From Subtercola boreus (GTDB taxonomy: Bacteria; Actinomycetota; Actinomycetes; Actinomycetales; Microbacteriaceae): 64,000 nt of DNA. Under the pieces are notes generated by a model. The model had not been told where the DNA came from, searched no databases, and saw only the letters and a list, made by a program, of their open reading frames with translations. Where the stretch lies: the NCBI RefSeq assembly GCF_003399635.1, contig NZ_NBXB01000001.1, positions 1 through 64,000 on the forward strand. Reading direction: 5' to 3'. This document shows, in pieces, positions 25,537 through 33,172 of the stretch. The stretch's first letter is position 1, and the number at the start of each line of letters is the position of its first letter. A program made the position numbers and the translations under genes.

Positions 25537-27491
25537 CGCCGGGTGTCCAATCGCTCCAACATGCGGTTGTACTCGGTGAGTTCGGCATCGTTGGTGCGAT
25601 CGGCGTTCCGGTCGAGCCGCTTGGTCTCCTTGGTGTCGTTCCTCCCCCACTGGATCGCCACCGCGATGGCCAGGATCAGGGTGGGGATCTCGCCGATGCT
25701 CCAGGCGATGCCGCCGCCGGCTTGCTGGTCGGCGATGGCACTCGCCCCCCAGGGCCGGCCCATCGAGCCGTACCAGTCGGCCAGCAGCAGCCCGGATCCT
25801 GTCATCAGCGTGAGACCGAAGAAGGCGTGGAACGCCATCGTGGCGAGCAGAAGCAGCAGACGGAACGGGTACGGCAGCCGATACGGAACGGGGTCGACGC
25901 CGATCAGCGCCTGTGCGAACAGATAGCCCACGATGAGGAAGTGCACGATCATCCACTCGTGCCCGATGTGGTCGGTCGTCGCCCAGCGGAACAGAGGCGT
26001 GTAGTAGAAGGTGAGGAGGCTCGTCGCGAAGAGCACGGCCGCGACGACGGGGTTCGCGAGGAAGGTGCCGGCCTTCGAGTGCACTGCGAGGAGGATCCAT
26101 TCGCGACCGCCGCGCGTACCGTCGGTGCGCTTGTGGATGGCGCGGAGCGCAAGCGTCACCGGCCCGGCCGACACCAGCAGGATCGGGATCATCATGGCGA
26201 GGATCATGTGCCCGAGCATGTGGATGCTGAACAGGTACTTCTCGTACACGTTCATGAATCCGTTGGTGACGAAGAGCAGCAACAGCATGCCCAGCACCCA
26301 GAGGATCGTACGGTGCAGAGGCCAGGAGTCGCCGCGCCGGCGGAGCCGCACCACCCCGGCGATGTAGAAGAAGATGCCGAAACCGCAGATGAGGATCCAG
26401 AGCAGGTCGAAGTTCCAGGCCGAGAGGAAGTTGCCGTAGGTGAGCTCTACCGGAAGCGGCGATCCGGTCAGGATCTGTGCGGGGGTCGCCTCGGGCGGAA
26501 CCGTCTCGGGCACGGGCGTGGCGGTTCGCGCCAGGGCCACCGCGACACCGGAAGCGACACCCATGAAGGCGAGCTCAGCGACGACCACCTTCCAGAAGGT
26601 GCGGCGGCCGGCTCCGTCGGCGAGACGGCGGATGAGCATCCGGCGGTACATCGCGCCGATGAGCCCGAGCACGATGAGGGCACCGACCTTGATGAGCACG
26701 AGCACGCCGTAGGGCGTGAGCAGCCGGTCGAGCGAGCCGACCCGCAGCTCCGCGCTGACGTACCCCGACGCCGCGACAGCGATGAAGCAGACCAGTGTCA
26801 CGCTGGAGTACCGCGAGACCACCTCGACGAGCCGTGCATTGTCGAGCTGCATCGAGAGCAGGGCGAGCACCGCCAGCCCGCCGAGCCAGACTGCGGCGAA
26901 CAGAATGTGGATGAACAGGGCGGTGACCGCTGCGTCGTGCCCGTCGGCTCCCGCGGCATGCCCCTGCTGTGCCATCGGAACCAGCGTGACGACGGCGAGC
27001 ACGGCGACGAAGACCAGGGCGGTGAGATTGCGCACGGCGAAACACAGCACCGTGACGGCCGCCGCGAGAAGAGTGGTCTCGAGCCAGGCCTGGCCGAGCG
27101 GCACGGACACCAGGAACTGGCCGAGGATCTCGCCGAACTTCGAATCGAGACTGGCTGACGACGACGTCACGTTCAGAAAACTCAGGAAGCCGGTTATCGC
27201 CGATGTCGCCGTGAGCAACGCGGCACCGGCGGCGGCGACATCCATCGCCCGGTCGAACTCCGGCTTGTCGGAGCGGAGGGCGAAGAGCGCGAGAACGAGC
27301 GCACCGATCGTGAGGGCCACGCTGAGGTTCACGAGCATGGTCGCGATCGGCAGGCCGAAGCGCACGAGCGGCCCTGGGTCCGACAGCAGGAGCGCGGTCG
27401 CGCCTCCCCCGAATTCGAGACCCAGAATCAGCGCGACGAAAGCCACCCCGACCAGAGCGGCCGGGCCGGCGACTCGGATCATTTTCGGCAC
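25533..27491 (-). CDS. CopD/CtaG bifunctional copper membrane protein
   Basis: Encodes 652 residues with about fifteen hydrophobic segments. The N-terminal half (to about 340) is the CopD copper-resistance domain (HDAAVTALFIHILFAAVW); the second half (about 370-630) is the caa3-type CtaG domain (VRLRRRGDSWPLHRTILW; FSIHMLGHMILAMMIPILL). Such fusions are usual in actinobacteria and deliver copper for cytochrome c oxidase assembly. GTG 27491 has TAGGGT 7-12 nt upstream (27498-27503), so it is leaderless. Coupled by 4 bp to the downstream helicase gene, without an obvious functional link. Confidence 0.92.
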   Translation of the reverse strand: MPKMIRVAGPAALVGVAFVALILGLEFGGGATALLLSDPGPLVRFGLPIATMLVNLSVALTIGALVLALFALRSDKPEFDRAMDVAAAGAALLTATSAITGFLSFLNVTSSSASLDSKFGEILGQFLVSVPLGQAWLETTLLAAAVTVLCFAVRNLTALVFVAVLAVVTLVPMAQQGHAAGADGHDAAVTALFIHILFAAVWLGGLAVLALLSMQLDNARLVEVVSRYSSVTLVCFIAVAASGYVSAELRVGSLDRLLTPYGVLVLIKVGALIVLGLIGAMYRRMLIRRLADGAGRRTFWKVVVAELAFMGVASGVAVALARTATPVPETVPPEATPAQILTGSPLPVELTYGNFLSAWNFDLLWILICGFGIFFYIAGVVRLRRRGDSWPLHRTILWVLGMLLLLFVTNGFMNVYEKYLFSIHMLGHMILAMMIPILLVSAGPVTLALRAIHKRTDGTRGGREWILLAVHSKAGTFLANPVVAAVLFATSLLTFYYTPLFRWATTDHIGHEWMIVHFLIVGYLFAQALIGVDPVPYRLPYPFRLLLLLATMAFHAFFGLTLMTGSGLLLADWYGSMGRPWGASAIADQQAGGGIAWSIGEIPTLILAIAVAIQWGRNDTKETKRLDRNADRTNDAELTEYNRMLERLDTRR

Positions 27492-27589
27492 TCGTCAACC
27501 CTACGTCAGCACAGCTGGGAACCCCGCCGCAGCAGGGATTGTGGAGAACTCCGTCACTCGGGGCAGCTGTGGAGGAGCATCCGTAACGC

Positions 27590-27625
27590 AGAGAGGGCCC
27601 CGCGTGTGTACGCGGGGCCCTCTCT
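27590..27625. terminator. strong hairpin after the HU gene
   Basis: A perfect 16-bp stem (AGAGAGGGCCCCGCGT paired with its complement, GTGT loop) lies 14 bp beyond the HU stop (27640). It lacks a T tract on either strand but is long and GC-rich, as many actinobacterial terminators are. It separates the HU gene from the divergent-running CopD/CtaG unit. Confidence 0.75.
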
Positions 27626-27639
27626 GCATCAGGTAGTGA

Positions 27640-27927
27640 CTACTTGACGGCTGCCTTCAGCTTGCTGCCGGCGCTGATCTTGACCGAGTTGCCTGCGGCG
27701 ATCTCGATTGCCTCACCCGTCTGCGGGTTGCGGCCGGTGCGGGCGGCACGGGAGGTGCGCTCGACGGCGATCCAACCCGGGATCGTGACCTTGACGCCGT
27801 TCGACACCGAGTCGGCGAGGGTTGCGAACAGGGAGTCGAGCACCTCGTTGACGGCGGTCTGCGTCTGGCCAGATGAAGCGGCGACTGCAGCGACGAGCTC
27901 GGTCTTGTTCAGTGACTTGTCAGCCAT
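27640..27927 (-). CDS. hup: HU-family DNA-binding protein
   Basis: Encodes 95 residues, the size of a plain HU without the Lys-rich tail seen in many mycobacteria and streptomycetes. The fold elements are clear: LNKTELVAAVAASSG, then IPGWIAVERTSRAARTGRNPQTGE (the beta-arm) and a C-terminal helix ending SKLKAAVK. It bends and compacts DNA. AGGAGGACACTAA precedes ATG 27927. Its own short transcription unit ends at the 16-bp hairpin. Confidence 0.95.
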   Translation of the reverse strand: MADKSLNKTELVAAVAASSGQTQTAVNEVLDSLFATLADSVSNGVKVTIPGWIAVERTSRAARTGRNPQTGEAIEIAAGNSVKISAGSKLKAAVK

Positions 27928-28032
27928 TTAGTGTCCTCCTCGGACCATCCTGCTGCTGAAGCAGCAATTCGTGTGGATCTCATGATTCTGTCGTGCGGGT
28001 GCGCCACTTCAGAAGCGACGCGCGAGGGTAAC

Positions 28033-28338
28033 CTACCAGCTTGACTTCGTGATGCCCGGCAATTCGCCCCGGTGAGCCATCTCACGGAAGCGAACACGGG
28101 AGATCCCGAAGTTCGAGAGGTGACCGCGGGGACGACCGTCGACGGCGTCGCGGTTACGCACGCGCACCGGCGAAGCGTCACGGGGAAGCTTCTGGAGGCC
28201 CAGGCGAGCTGCCTCGCGGGACTCGTCGGTGCCGTTCAGGTCGACGAGGGCCTTCTTCAGTTCGAGGCGCTTGGTTGCCCAGCGCGCCACAATGACCTTG
28301 CGCTGCTCGTTCTTTGCGATCTTGCTTGTCTTAGCCAT
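28033..28338 (-). CDS. rpsN: 30S ribosomal protein S14, zinc-free form
   Basis: Encodes 101 residues ([14 protein letters not shown] ... [28 protein letters not shown]). The length is that of the long S14 form, and no Cys-rich zinc site (CxxC ... CxxC) is present. Part of the 30S head. Third gene after L28 and L33 on the same strand, starting 3 bp past the L33 stop. Such zinc-free sets are Zur-controlled in mycobacteria and streptomycetes; here no Zur box is seen upstream of the operon. Confidence 0.95.
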   Translation of the reverse strand: MAKTSKIAKNEQRKVIVARWATKRLELKKALVDLNGTDESREAARLGLQKLPRDASPVRVRNRDAVDGRPRGHLSNFGISRVRFREMAHRGELPGITKSSW

Positions 28339-28341
28339 GTG

Positions 28342-28509
28342 TTACCGCTCCTCTCTGAAGTCGACGTGCTTGCGGATGACCGGGTCGTACTTCTTCAGCA
28401 CGAGGCGGTCGGGGTTGTTGCGGCGGTTCTTGCGGGTCACGTAGGTGTACCCGGTTCCGGCCGTCGAGCGCAGCTTGATGATCGGGCGTACGTCTTGTGC
28501 TTTAGCCAT
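28342..28509 (-). CDS. rpmG: 50S ribosomal protein L33, zinc-free form
   Basis: A 55-residue gene, too short for simple ORF calls. The protein starts [18 protein letters not shown] and contains [15 protein letters not shown] and ends HVDFREER; no CxxC zinc ribbon is present. The ATG at 28509 overlaps the L28 stop by one base (TAATG), so L28 and L33 are coupled. Stop TAA is followed by 3 bp and the S14 start. Confidence 0.95.
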   Translation of the reverse strand: MAKAQDVRPIIKLRSTAGTGYTYVTRKNRRNNPDRLVLKKYDPVIRKHVDFREER

Positions 28510-28745
28510 TAGATCTTCACCCCACGAGCCAGGATGTCTTTGACGACAGACTCGATACCGCGGGCATCAATGACCTTGATGCCTTTGGCCGAGAGGGTCA
28601 GGTTCACGTTGCGCTTCAGCGACGGAACATAGTAGGTCTTCTTCTGCACATTCGGGTCGAAACGACGCTTGGTGCGTCGGTGCGAGTGCGAGATTGCGTG
28701 ACCGAAGCCGGGAACGGCTCCAGTCACCTGGCACACTGCGGCCAT
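28509..28745 (-). CDS. rpmB: 50S ribosomal protein L28, zinc-free form
   Basis: Encodes 78 residues with [21 protein letters not shown] and the C-terminal [17 protein letters not shown] typical of L28. The zinc-binding CxxC of the C+ form is reduced to a single Cys5 (CQVT), making this the zinc-independent type. ATG 28745 follows GGAGG. First gene of rpmB-rpmG-rpsN. A perfect 7-bp stem lies in its leader. Confidence 0.95.
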   Translation of the reverse strand: MAAVCQVTGAVPGFGHAISHSHRRTKRRFDPNVQKKTYYVPSLKRNVNLTLSAKGIKVIDARGIESVVKDILARGVKI

Positions 28746-28763
28746 GATTTTCCTCCAATTACC

Positions 28764-28781
28764 GTAGAGCGGATGCTCTAC
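28764..28781 (-). promoter_or_regulatory. leader hairpin before rpmB
   Basis: GTAGAGC-GGAT-GCTCTAC (plus strand) is a perfect 7-4-7 inverted repeat, 18 bp before the rpmB start and immediately ahead of its Shine-Dalgarno. In the mRNA it would form a compact hairpin. It resembles the D-arm of a tRNA but the rest of a tRNA is absent. It may be a ribosomal-protein binding or stability element; not a terminator, as no T tract follows. Confidence 0.45.
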
Positions 28782-28919
28782 CCAAGTTCTCTTGTCGGCA
28801 TGAGTCACCCGAGACTCGCTGGGGCGCGCATACGAAGGCAGGCGGAGATACCGCCGACCAGCGACCCACACTAGCACCCCCTCGCGTACTCTGGTAATCG
28901 AGAGGATGGAAAGCGACTG

Positions 28920-29898
28920 GTGACCGTGAACACTCCCCGGAAGCCGGAGGTGAACGCCTACCGCCGCTGGTACTCGACCCTGCACCCCTCCCTCCAGCTC
29001 ATCGGCCTGCAACTGTGGCTGCCTCTCTTCTTCATCGTGGCGTTCTGCCTCTGGTATGTCGCCACTTTCCACGCCCCCATCCGCACGATGTGCCCGTCGG
29101 GATCGTCGGCGCCGCGCAGCAGTTCGTGTCCGACCTCGACCGCACGGTGCCGGGCGTCGTCTCGGTAGAGAGCCTGGCGACGGTCGACCTCGCCCCGCTC
29201 CCGCCCTACGACGAGTACGGCACCGTCTCGATGTACCTCATGCTCGCCTGGTGCATCGGCGGCTACATGGTGGCGATGTTCATCGGACTGATGGGGCGCC
29301 GCTTCGCCACAGGTCCCGGATGGCCGTGATCGTCGTTGGCGGAGCGCTGATCTCCCTTATCACCAACGTTCTCGCCGGCCCCGTGGTGGGCGCTGTCGGC
29401 GGGCACTTCGGCGCACTGTTCCTCGTCGCGTGGGGCTGGATCGTCGCGGTCGGCTTGGCCGTGAACGGGCTCAGCTACTTCGCCGGGTGCTTCATCGCGG
29501 TTCCGGCGATGATCATCTTCGTCTTCCTCTCGATGCCCTCCTCCGGCGCCGCGTATCCGTCATGGTTCATGCCGGAGCCCTTCGCGTGGCTCAACCACGT
29601 CGTGGTCGGTCTTGTGCTCATGTTCGTCGGCAAGCCGTACCTCGAGATCCTGTCCCGGCACGGGCTGCTCACCACGGACACGGGAACGATCCACACGATC
29701 TCCGCAGGCGAGCGGGAAGAACTCGACGAGCCCACCACCGCGAGCATGCTCCTCGGCACCCCAGGGGGGCTCGAGCCCGAACTCCCCGACGATCGGCAGA
29801 ACCCGCATGGTCCGCATGGTCCGCAGGGTCCGCAGGGCCGGCAGAGTCCGCGGGTGAAGCCGGCTCAGTCCACCGTCGGCACGCACGCGGAGCAGTAG
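28920..29898 (+). pseudogene. DUF3533-like multi-pass membrane protein, twice frameshifted
   Basis: Three overlapping reading frames together give one YhgE/DUF3533-like protein: an N-terminus from GTG 28920 (TM near [20 protein letters not shown]), a middle part ([17 protein letters not shown], ending in a TM) and a C-terminus with four more segments and the tail. The first shift is at 29075-29090, in or next to a run of C (gccccca); the second at 29315-29325, near CCC. Two indels indicate a decayed gene or sequencing errors in short homopolymers. Near the end, five 9-bp repeats encode GPHGPHGPQGPQGRQ-like residues. Ends overlap the convergent zur gene by 34 bp. Confidence 0.7.
29803..29847 (+). 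repeat. 9-bp tandem repeat, collagen-like Gly-Pro tail
   Basis: Five copies of a CCGCATGGT/CCGCAGGGT-type unit (two exact pairs and one diverged) lie in the C-terminal tail of the broken membrane protein and encode Gly-Pro-His/Gln triplets. Confidence 0.75.
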
Positions 29899-30254
29899 CC
29901 GAACACATCGACGACGTGCTCGGCCTGTGAGAAGCCGTGCAGGGCCGCGACGCTCTTCGCCCACTGCTCCACGTCGTCAGCCTCGATTTCGACGGCGAGT
30001 CCGCAGCCGCGGCAGATCAGATGGTGGTGGTGGCCCGTCGAGCACGCCCGGTAGAGGCTCTCGCCCTCGGGCGACTGCAGAGAGTCGGCCTCTCCCTCTG
30101 TGGCGAGGTCCCCGAGGGCGCGGTACACCGTGGCAAGACCGATCTGCGAGCCGGTTCCCTTGAGGTTCGAGTGCAGGTCCTGGGCGCTGACGAAGCCCAT
30201 CTGGGTGCCGAGGGCTGTGCGCACGGCCTCACGCTGCCAGGTGTTCCGCTTCAT
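29865..30254 (-). CDS. zur: Fur family regulator, probably Zur
   Basis: Encodes 129 residues: an N-terminal winged helix (LATVYRALGDLATEGEAD) and a metal domain with HHHHLICRGCGLAVEIE and GYCSACV (two CxxC pairs for the structural zinc). It lies directly downstream of the znu genes on the same strand, which argues for zinc sensing. The start is ATG 30254 with AGGAG 6-7 nt upstream; an upstream GTG at 30260 is also open. Zinc-bound Zur represses the transporter. The leader contains a duplicated 18-bp unit. Confidence 0.88.
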   Translation of the reverse strand: MKRNTWQREAVRTALGTQMGFVSAQDLHSNLKGTGSQIGLATVYRALGDLATEGEADSLQSPEGESLYRACSTGHHHHLICRGCGLAVEIEADDVEQWAKSVAALHGFSQAEHVVDVFGYCSACVPTVD

Positions 30255-30264
30255 CGCCACTCCT

Positions 30265-30300
30265 CTCCTCCACTATGCCGATCTCCTCCACAATGCCGAT
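30265..30300 (-). repeat. 18-bp tandem duplication in the zur leader
   Basis: CTCCTCCACTATGCCGAT and CTCCTCCACAATGCCGAT lie head to tail (17 of 18 identical). On the minus strand each copy carries GTGGAGGAG, so the zur leader has repeated Shine-Dalgarno-like sequences before the true one. Effect on translation is unknown. Confidence 0.75.
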
Positions 30301-30321
30301 CTCCGTCAGTTGTGCACAATT

Positions 30322-31212
30322 TTAGCCCCGGGCCAGCAGCGGTTCGGCAGTGCGCCCACTATTGCCATGGCGCTTCCGAACAGCGGCGATGACGCGGCAG
30401 ACCACGTAGATGAGAAAGGAGATCGTGGTCACGTAAGGGCTGATCGGCACCGAACCGCCGAGGGCGAGCATGATCCCGCCCACCAGCGACACGACGGCGA
30501 ACAGGGAACTGAGAAGCGGCACCAGAACCGGCGATGACGACAGCCGGAGGGCCGCCGCAGCGGGAGTCACGAGGATCGACAGCACGAGCAGAGAGCCGAC
30601 CACCTGCACGGAGACGGCCACTGCCAGACCGAGGAGAAGCATGAAGTACAGGGAGAGGAACCGGGTGGGAACACCGCGGGCCGATGCGACGTCCACGTCG
30701 ACACTGGCGAACATGAGCGGCCGCCAGACGACGGCGAGCCCGACGACCACAACGATCGAGATGGCGATCAGCGAGCCGAGGCGGGGGTTGTCCACCGCCA
30801 CGATCTGGCCGGTCAGCAGCCCGAACTTGTTCGCCGAACGCCCCGGGTACAGGGCGAGACAGAGAATACCGAGTCCGAGTCCGAAGGGCATCAGCACCGC
30901 AATGATCGAGTTGCGATCGCGTGCCCGGGTGCCGAGCAGGCCGATCAGGGCTGCCGCGACGAGAGAGCCCACCAGCGACCCCTCGACCACGCCCACGCCG
31001 AAGAGCAGGCCCGCGGATGCCCCGGCGAACGAGAGCTCGCTGATTCCGTGTACGGCGAAGGCCATGTCGCGCGACATCACGAAAACGCCGATGAGGCCGC
31101 CGACGACACCCAGCACGGCACCGGCGATGATCGAGTTCTGCAGCAGCACGAGCAGCTCGCCGTAGTTCGTGAAGTTGAAGATCTGCGACCAGAAGTCGGC
31201 ATCCGCCGTCAT
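30322..31212 (-). CDS. znuB: zinc ABC transporter permease ZnuB
   Basis: Encodes 296 residues with about eight or nine hydrophobic segments, of the ABC-3 (ZnuB/TroC) family, including the cytoplasmic DMAFAVHGISELSFAGASAGL motif. It imports zinc with ZnuA and ZnuC. ATG 31212 overlaps the ZnuC stop (TGATG); GTG 31215 is a possible alternative. The downstream Fur-type regulator follows after 67 bp. Confidence 0.92.
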   Translation of the reverse strand: MTADADFWSQIFNFTNYGELLVLLQNSIIAGAVLGVVGGLIGVFVMSRDMAFAVHGISELSFAGASAGLLFGVGVVEGSLVGSLVAAALIGLLGTRARDRNSIIAVLMPFGLGLGILCLALYPGRSANKFGLLTGQIVAVDNPRLGSLIAISIVVVVGLAVVWRPLMFASVDVDVASARGVPTRFLSLYFMLLLGLAVAVSVQVVGSLLVLSILVTPAAAALRLSSSPVLVPLLSSLFAVVSLVGGIMLALGGSVPISPYVTTISFLIYVVCRVIAAVRKRHGNSGRTAEPLLARG

Positions 31213-32105
31213 CACGATGCCTGTCCGTCGGGTGTGGGGTGCCGGTCGTGGTGGGCGGTTTCGCCGGTGGCATCCGGATGCCCGTGGCTGCCGTCTGGCG
31301 TGCCGACGACGATGACCCGGCCTCGCGTGCGGATCACATCGACCGGTGAGCCGTAGAGCGCGGAGAGCACCGACGACTGCAGCACCTCATCGGGCGTGCC
31401 GATGCGAAAGCGCCCGTTGGCGAGATAGAGCACACGATCGACCATGTCGAGGATGGGATTGATGTCATGGGTCACGAAGAGCACACCGAGATCGCGCGCC
31501 CTGCGCTGGGTGTCGATCAGCTCACTCACCGTGCGCTGGTAGTTCAGGTCGAGCGAGAGCAGGGGTTCGTCGCAGAGCAGCAGGCTCGGGTTGCCGGCCA
31601 GAGCCTGACCGACCCGCAGGCGCTGCTGCTCGCCGCCCGAGAGAGACGAGATGGGGGCGTCGGCGTAGCGGGTTGCTCCGACGGCAGCGAGGAGTTCGTC
31701 CACCTGGTGGCGGCGCGACGCAGAGGGCAGGGGCACGCCGAAGCGGTGCCCGCTGATGCCGAGCCCGACCAGGTCGCGGGCGCGGAGCGGCGTGCCGTCG
31801 TCGGCCAGCTTCTGTTGCGGAATGTACCCGATACGGCGATTGCCCCGTCGAAGCGGAGCGCCCAGAAAGCTTGCCGTGCCCCCGCTCAGGCGTTGCTGGC
31901 CGAAGATCACCTTGAGCAGGCTCGTCTTTCCCGAACCGTTCGCCCCGATCACGGCGATGAACTCCCCGGCGGAGACCGTGAGGTCGAGCCCGCTCCAGAG
32001 CATGCGACTGCCGAACCCGAGCGTCGCGTCGCGGAGGGCCAACACCGCATCGGCCGGCGCCGCGGGGGCACCGGCCGAAGGGGAGGTCGAAGTCGACGGA
32101 GTCAT
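31212..32105 (-). CDS. znuC: zinc ABC transporter ATP-binding protein ZnuC
   Basis: Encodes 297 residues. Walker A GANGSGKTS, Q-loop YIPQQ, signature LSGGEQQRLRV, Walker B LLLCDEPLLSLD and H-loop VTHD are intact. The C-terminal 30 residues are His-rich (GSHGHPD, AHHDRHP), which may bind zinc. The N-terminus is Ser/Ala/Pro-rich. It overlaps znuB and starts 10 bp after znuA. Confidence 0.92.
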   Translation of the reverse strand: MTPSTSTSPSAGAPAAPADAVLALRDATLGFGSRMLWSGLDLTVSAGEFIAVIGANGSGKTSLLKVIFGQQRLSGGTASFLGAPLRRGNRRIGYIPQQKLADDGTPLRARDLVGLGISGHRFGVPLPSASRRHQVDELLAAVGATRYADAPISSLSGGEQQRLRVGQALAGNPSLLLCDEPLLSLDLNYQRTVSELIDTQRRARDLGVLFVTHDINPILDMVDRVLYLANGRFRIGTPDEVLQSSVLSALYGSPVDVIRTRGRVIVVGTPDGSHGHPDATGETAHHDRHPTPDGQAS

Positions 32106-32115
32106 CTACCGAAGA

Positions 32116-33060
32116 TTACTGCGAAAGCGCGCTCTTCAGCGCCGCCAGGTTGCCGCTCATCCAGTCGAGATAGCTGGTGCCGGTGGGCAGGGTCTCGGTC
32201 ACGGGAACCACGGGAACGTTCCCCGCCCTGGCCGCCTCGAGGACCGCGTCGGTCTGCGGGCCGCTCGTCTGCTCGTTGTAGACGAGCACCTTCACCTGGC
32301 CCGCGGAGAAGAGCGCGAGGGTCTGGGCGAGCACGTCTGGAGCAACATCCGTGCCCCCCTCGATGGCTTCACTGAACTCGGCCGGGGTCTCGTCGACAAG
32401 GCCGGCGGCGTCCATCAGGTACAGCGGCACCGGCTCGGTGATCGCTGCGCCGGTGCCCTGGAAACTCGACTTCAGTTCGGCCTCCGAGGCGACGAGCGCG
32501 TCGAGCTTCGTGGTGTACGTCGAAGCGTTGGCGGTGAAGGTCGCGGCGCCCGCCGGATCGATGGCCGCGAACGAGGTCGCAAGCTGGTCGACGACCTTCT
32601 TCACCGTCGGGAAGTCGTACCAGAGGTGCTCATTGAAGGCGCCCGTTGTCGGTGCGAGATCGTAGCCCGACACGGTGGCCGCATTCACGATCGTCGCGCC
32701 CGCGTTCTTCGAACTCGAGAGCATCGTGTCGACGAAGTCGTCGTATCCGCCGCCGTTCTCGACGACGACAGCGGCCTTCGACAGGGCGAGCTGGTTCTGA
32801 GCGTCGGCCTCGTACTCATGCGGATCCTTCGACGGGTCGTCGATGATCGACGTGACGGAGACGAGATCCCCGCCGACCTGGGCGGCGATGTCGCCCCAGA
32901 CATCGGTCGAGGCGACGACGGCGATCTGGCCGGAACCGGAAGCGGCTGTCGAAGCGCCGTCAGCGGCGGGTGACCCGGACGAGCAGCCGGCGAGCGTCAC
33001 CGCAGCGAGCGCGGTTGCGACGACGAGAGCGAGCCTGGTGGGGGTACGGAATGAGCGCAT
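32116..33060 (-). CDS. znuA: zinc ABC transporter substrate-binding lipoprotein ZnuA
   Basis: Encodes 314 residues with a lipobox LAGCSS (about residue 25) and the cluster A-I (ZnuA/TroA) fold: VVASTDVWGDIAAQVGG, DPHEYEADAQNQ (metal His), NEHLWYDFPTVKKVVDQLA (second His) and a late acidic ligand. Captures zinc outside the cell. Start ATG 33060; an out-of-frame ATG lies nearby. A -35 (TTGACA) and -10 (TAGCAT) with a Zur palindrome precede it. First gene of znuACB-zur. Confidence 0.92.
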   Translation of the reverse strand: MRSFRTPTRLALVVATALAAVTLAGCSSGSPAADGASTAASGSGQIAVVASTDVWGDIAAQVGGDLVSVTSIIDDPSKDPHEYEADAQNQLALSKAAVVVENGGGYDDFVDTMLSSSKNAGATIVNAATVSGYDLAPTTGAFNEHLWYDFPTVKKVVDQLATSFAAIDPAGAATFTANASTYTTKLDALVASEAELKSSFQGTGAAITEPVPLYLMDAAGLVDETPAEFSEAIEGGTDVAPDVLAQTLALFSAGQVKVLVYNEQTSGPQTDAVLEAARAGNVPVVPVTETLPTGTSYLDWMSGNLAALKSALSQ

Positions 33061-33128
33061 GGCTGGAGGGATCCATCTAGACGTGGGGGAACGCGCCACG
33101 TGCGGGCGCCCTCCGATGCTAGAGCTTA

Positions 33129-33145
33129 TTGATAATGATTGTCAA
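33129..33145 (-). promoter_or_regulatory. Zur box over the znuA promoter
   Basis: TTGATAATGATTGTCAA is a 17-bp near-palindrome with the NNATAATNATTATNN core typical of Zur sites. On the minus strand it overlaps a -35 TTGACA (33140-33145) and the spacer; the -10 TAGCAT is at 33116-33121 (spacing 18). This is a strong candidate for zinc-dependent repression of znuACB-zur. Confidence 0.85.
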
Positions 33146-33172
33146 AAGCAATAACGAGCCGAGAGAACAGCG

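Noticed and set aside
25537-26100. N-terminal extension of the PIF1-like helicase
   Set aside because: It overlaps the CtaG coding region in another frame; a GTGA start overlap with CtaG explains the true start.
24448-27158. Long plus-strand frames (24448-25926 and 25515-27158)
   Set aside because: Antisense to the PIF1-like helicase and CopD/CtaG genes, whose motifs are intact.
28764-28790. tRNA gene upstream of rpmB
   Set aside because: Only a D-arm-like GGTAGAGC hairpin is present; no acceptor, anticodon or T arms.
28746-28920. Zur box upstream of rpmB
   Set aside because: No palindrome resembling TGATAATNATTATCA was found there, in contrast to znuA.
29803-29847. CRISPR-like short repeat
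   Set aside because: Nine-base units without spacers inside a reading frame; a protein repeat.
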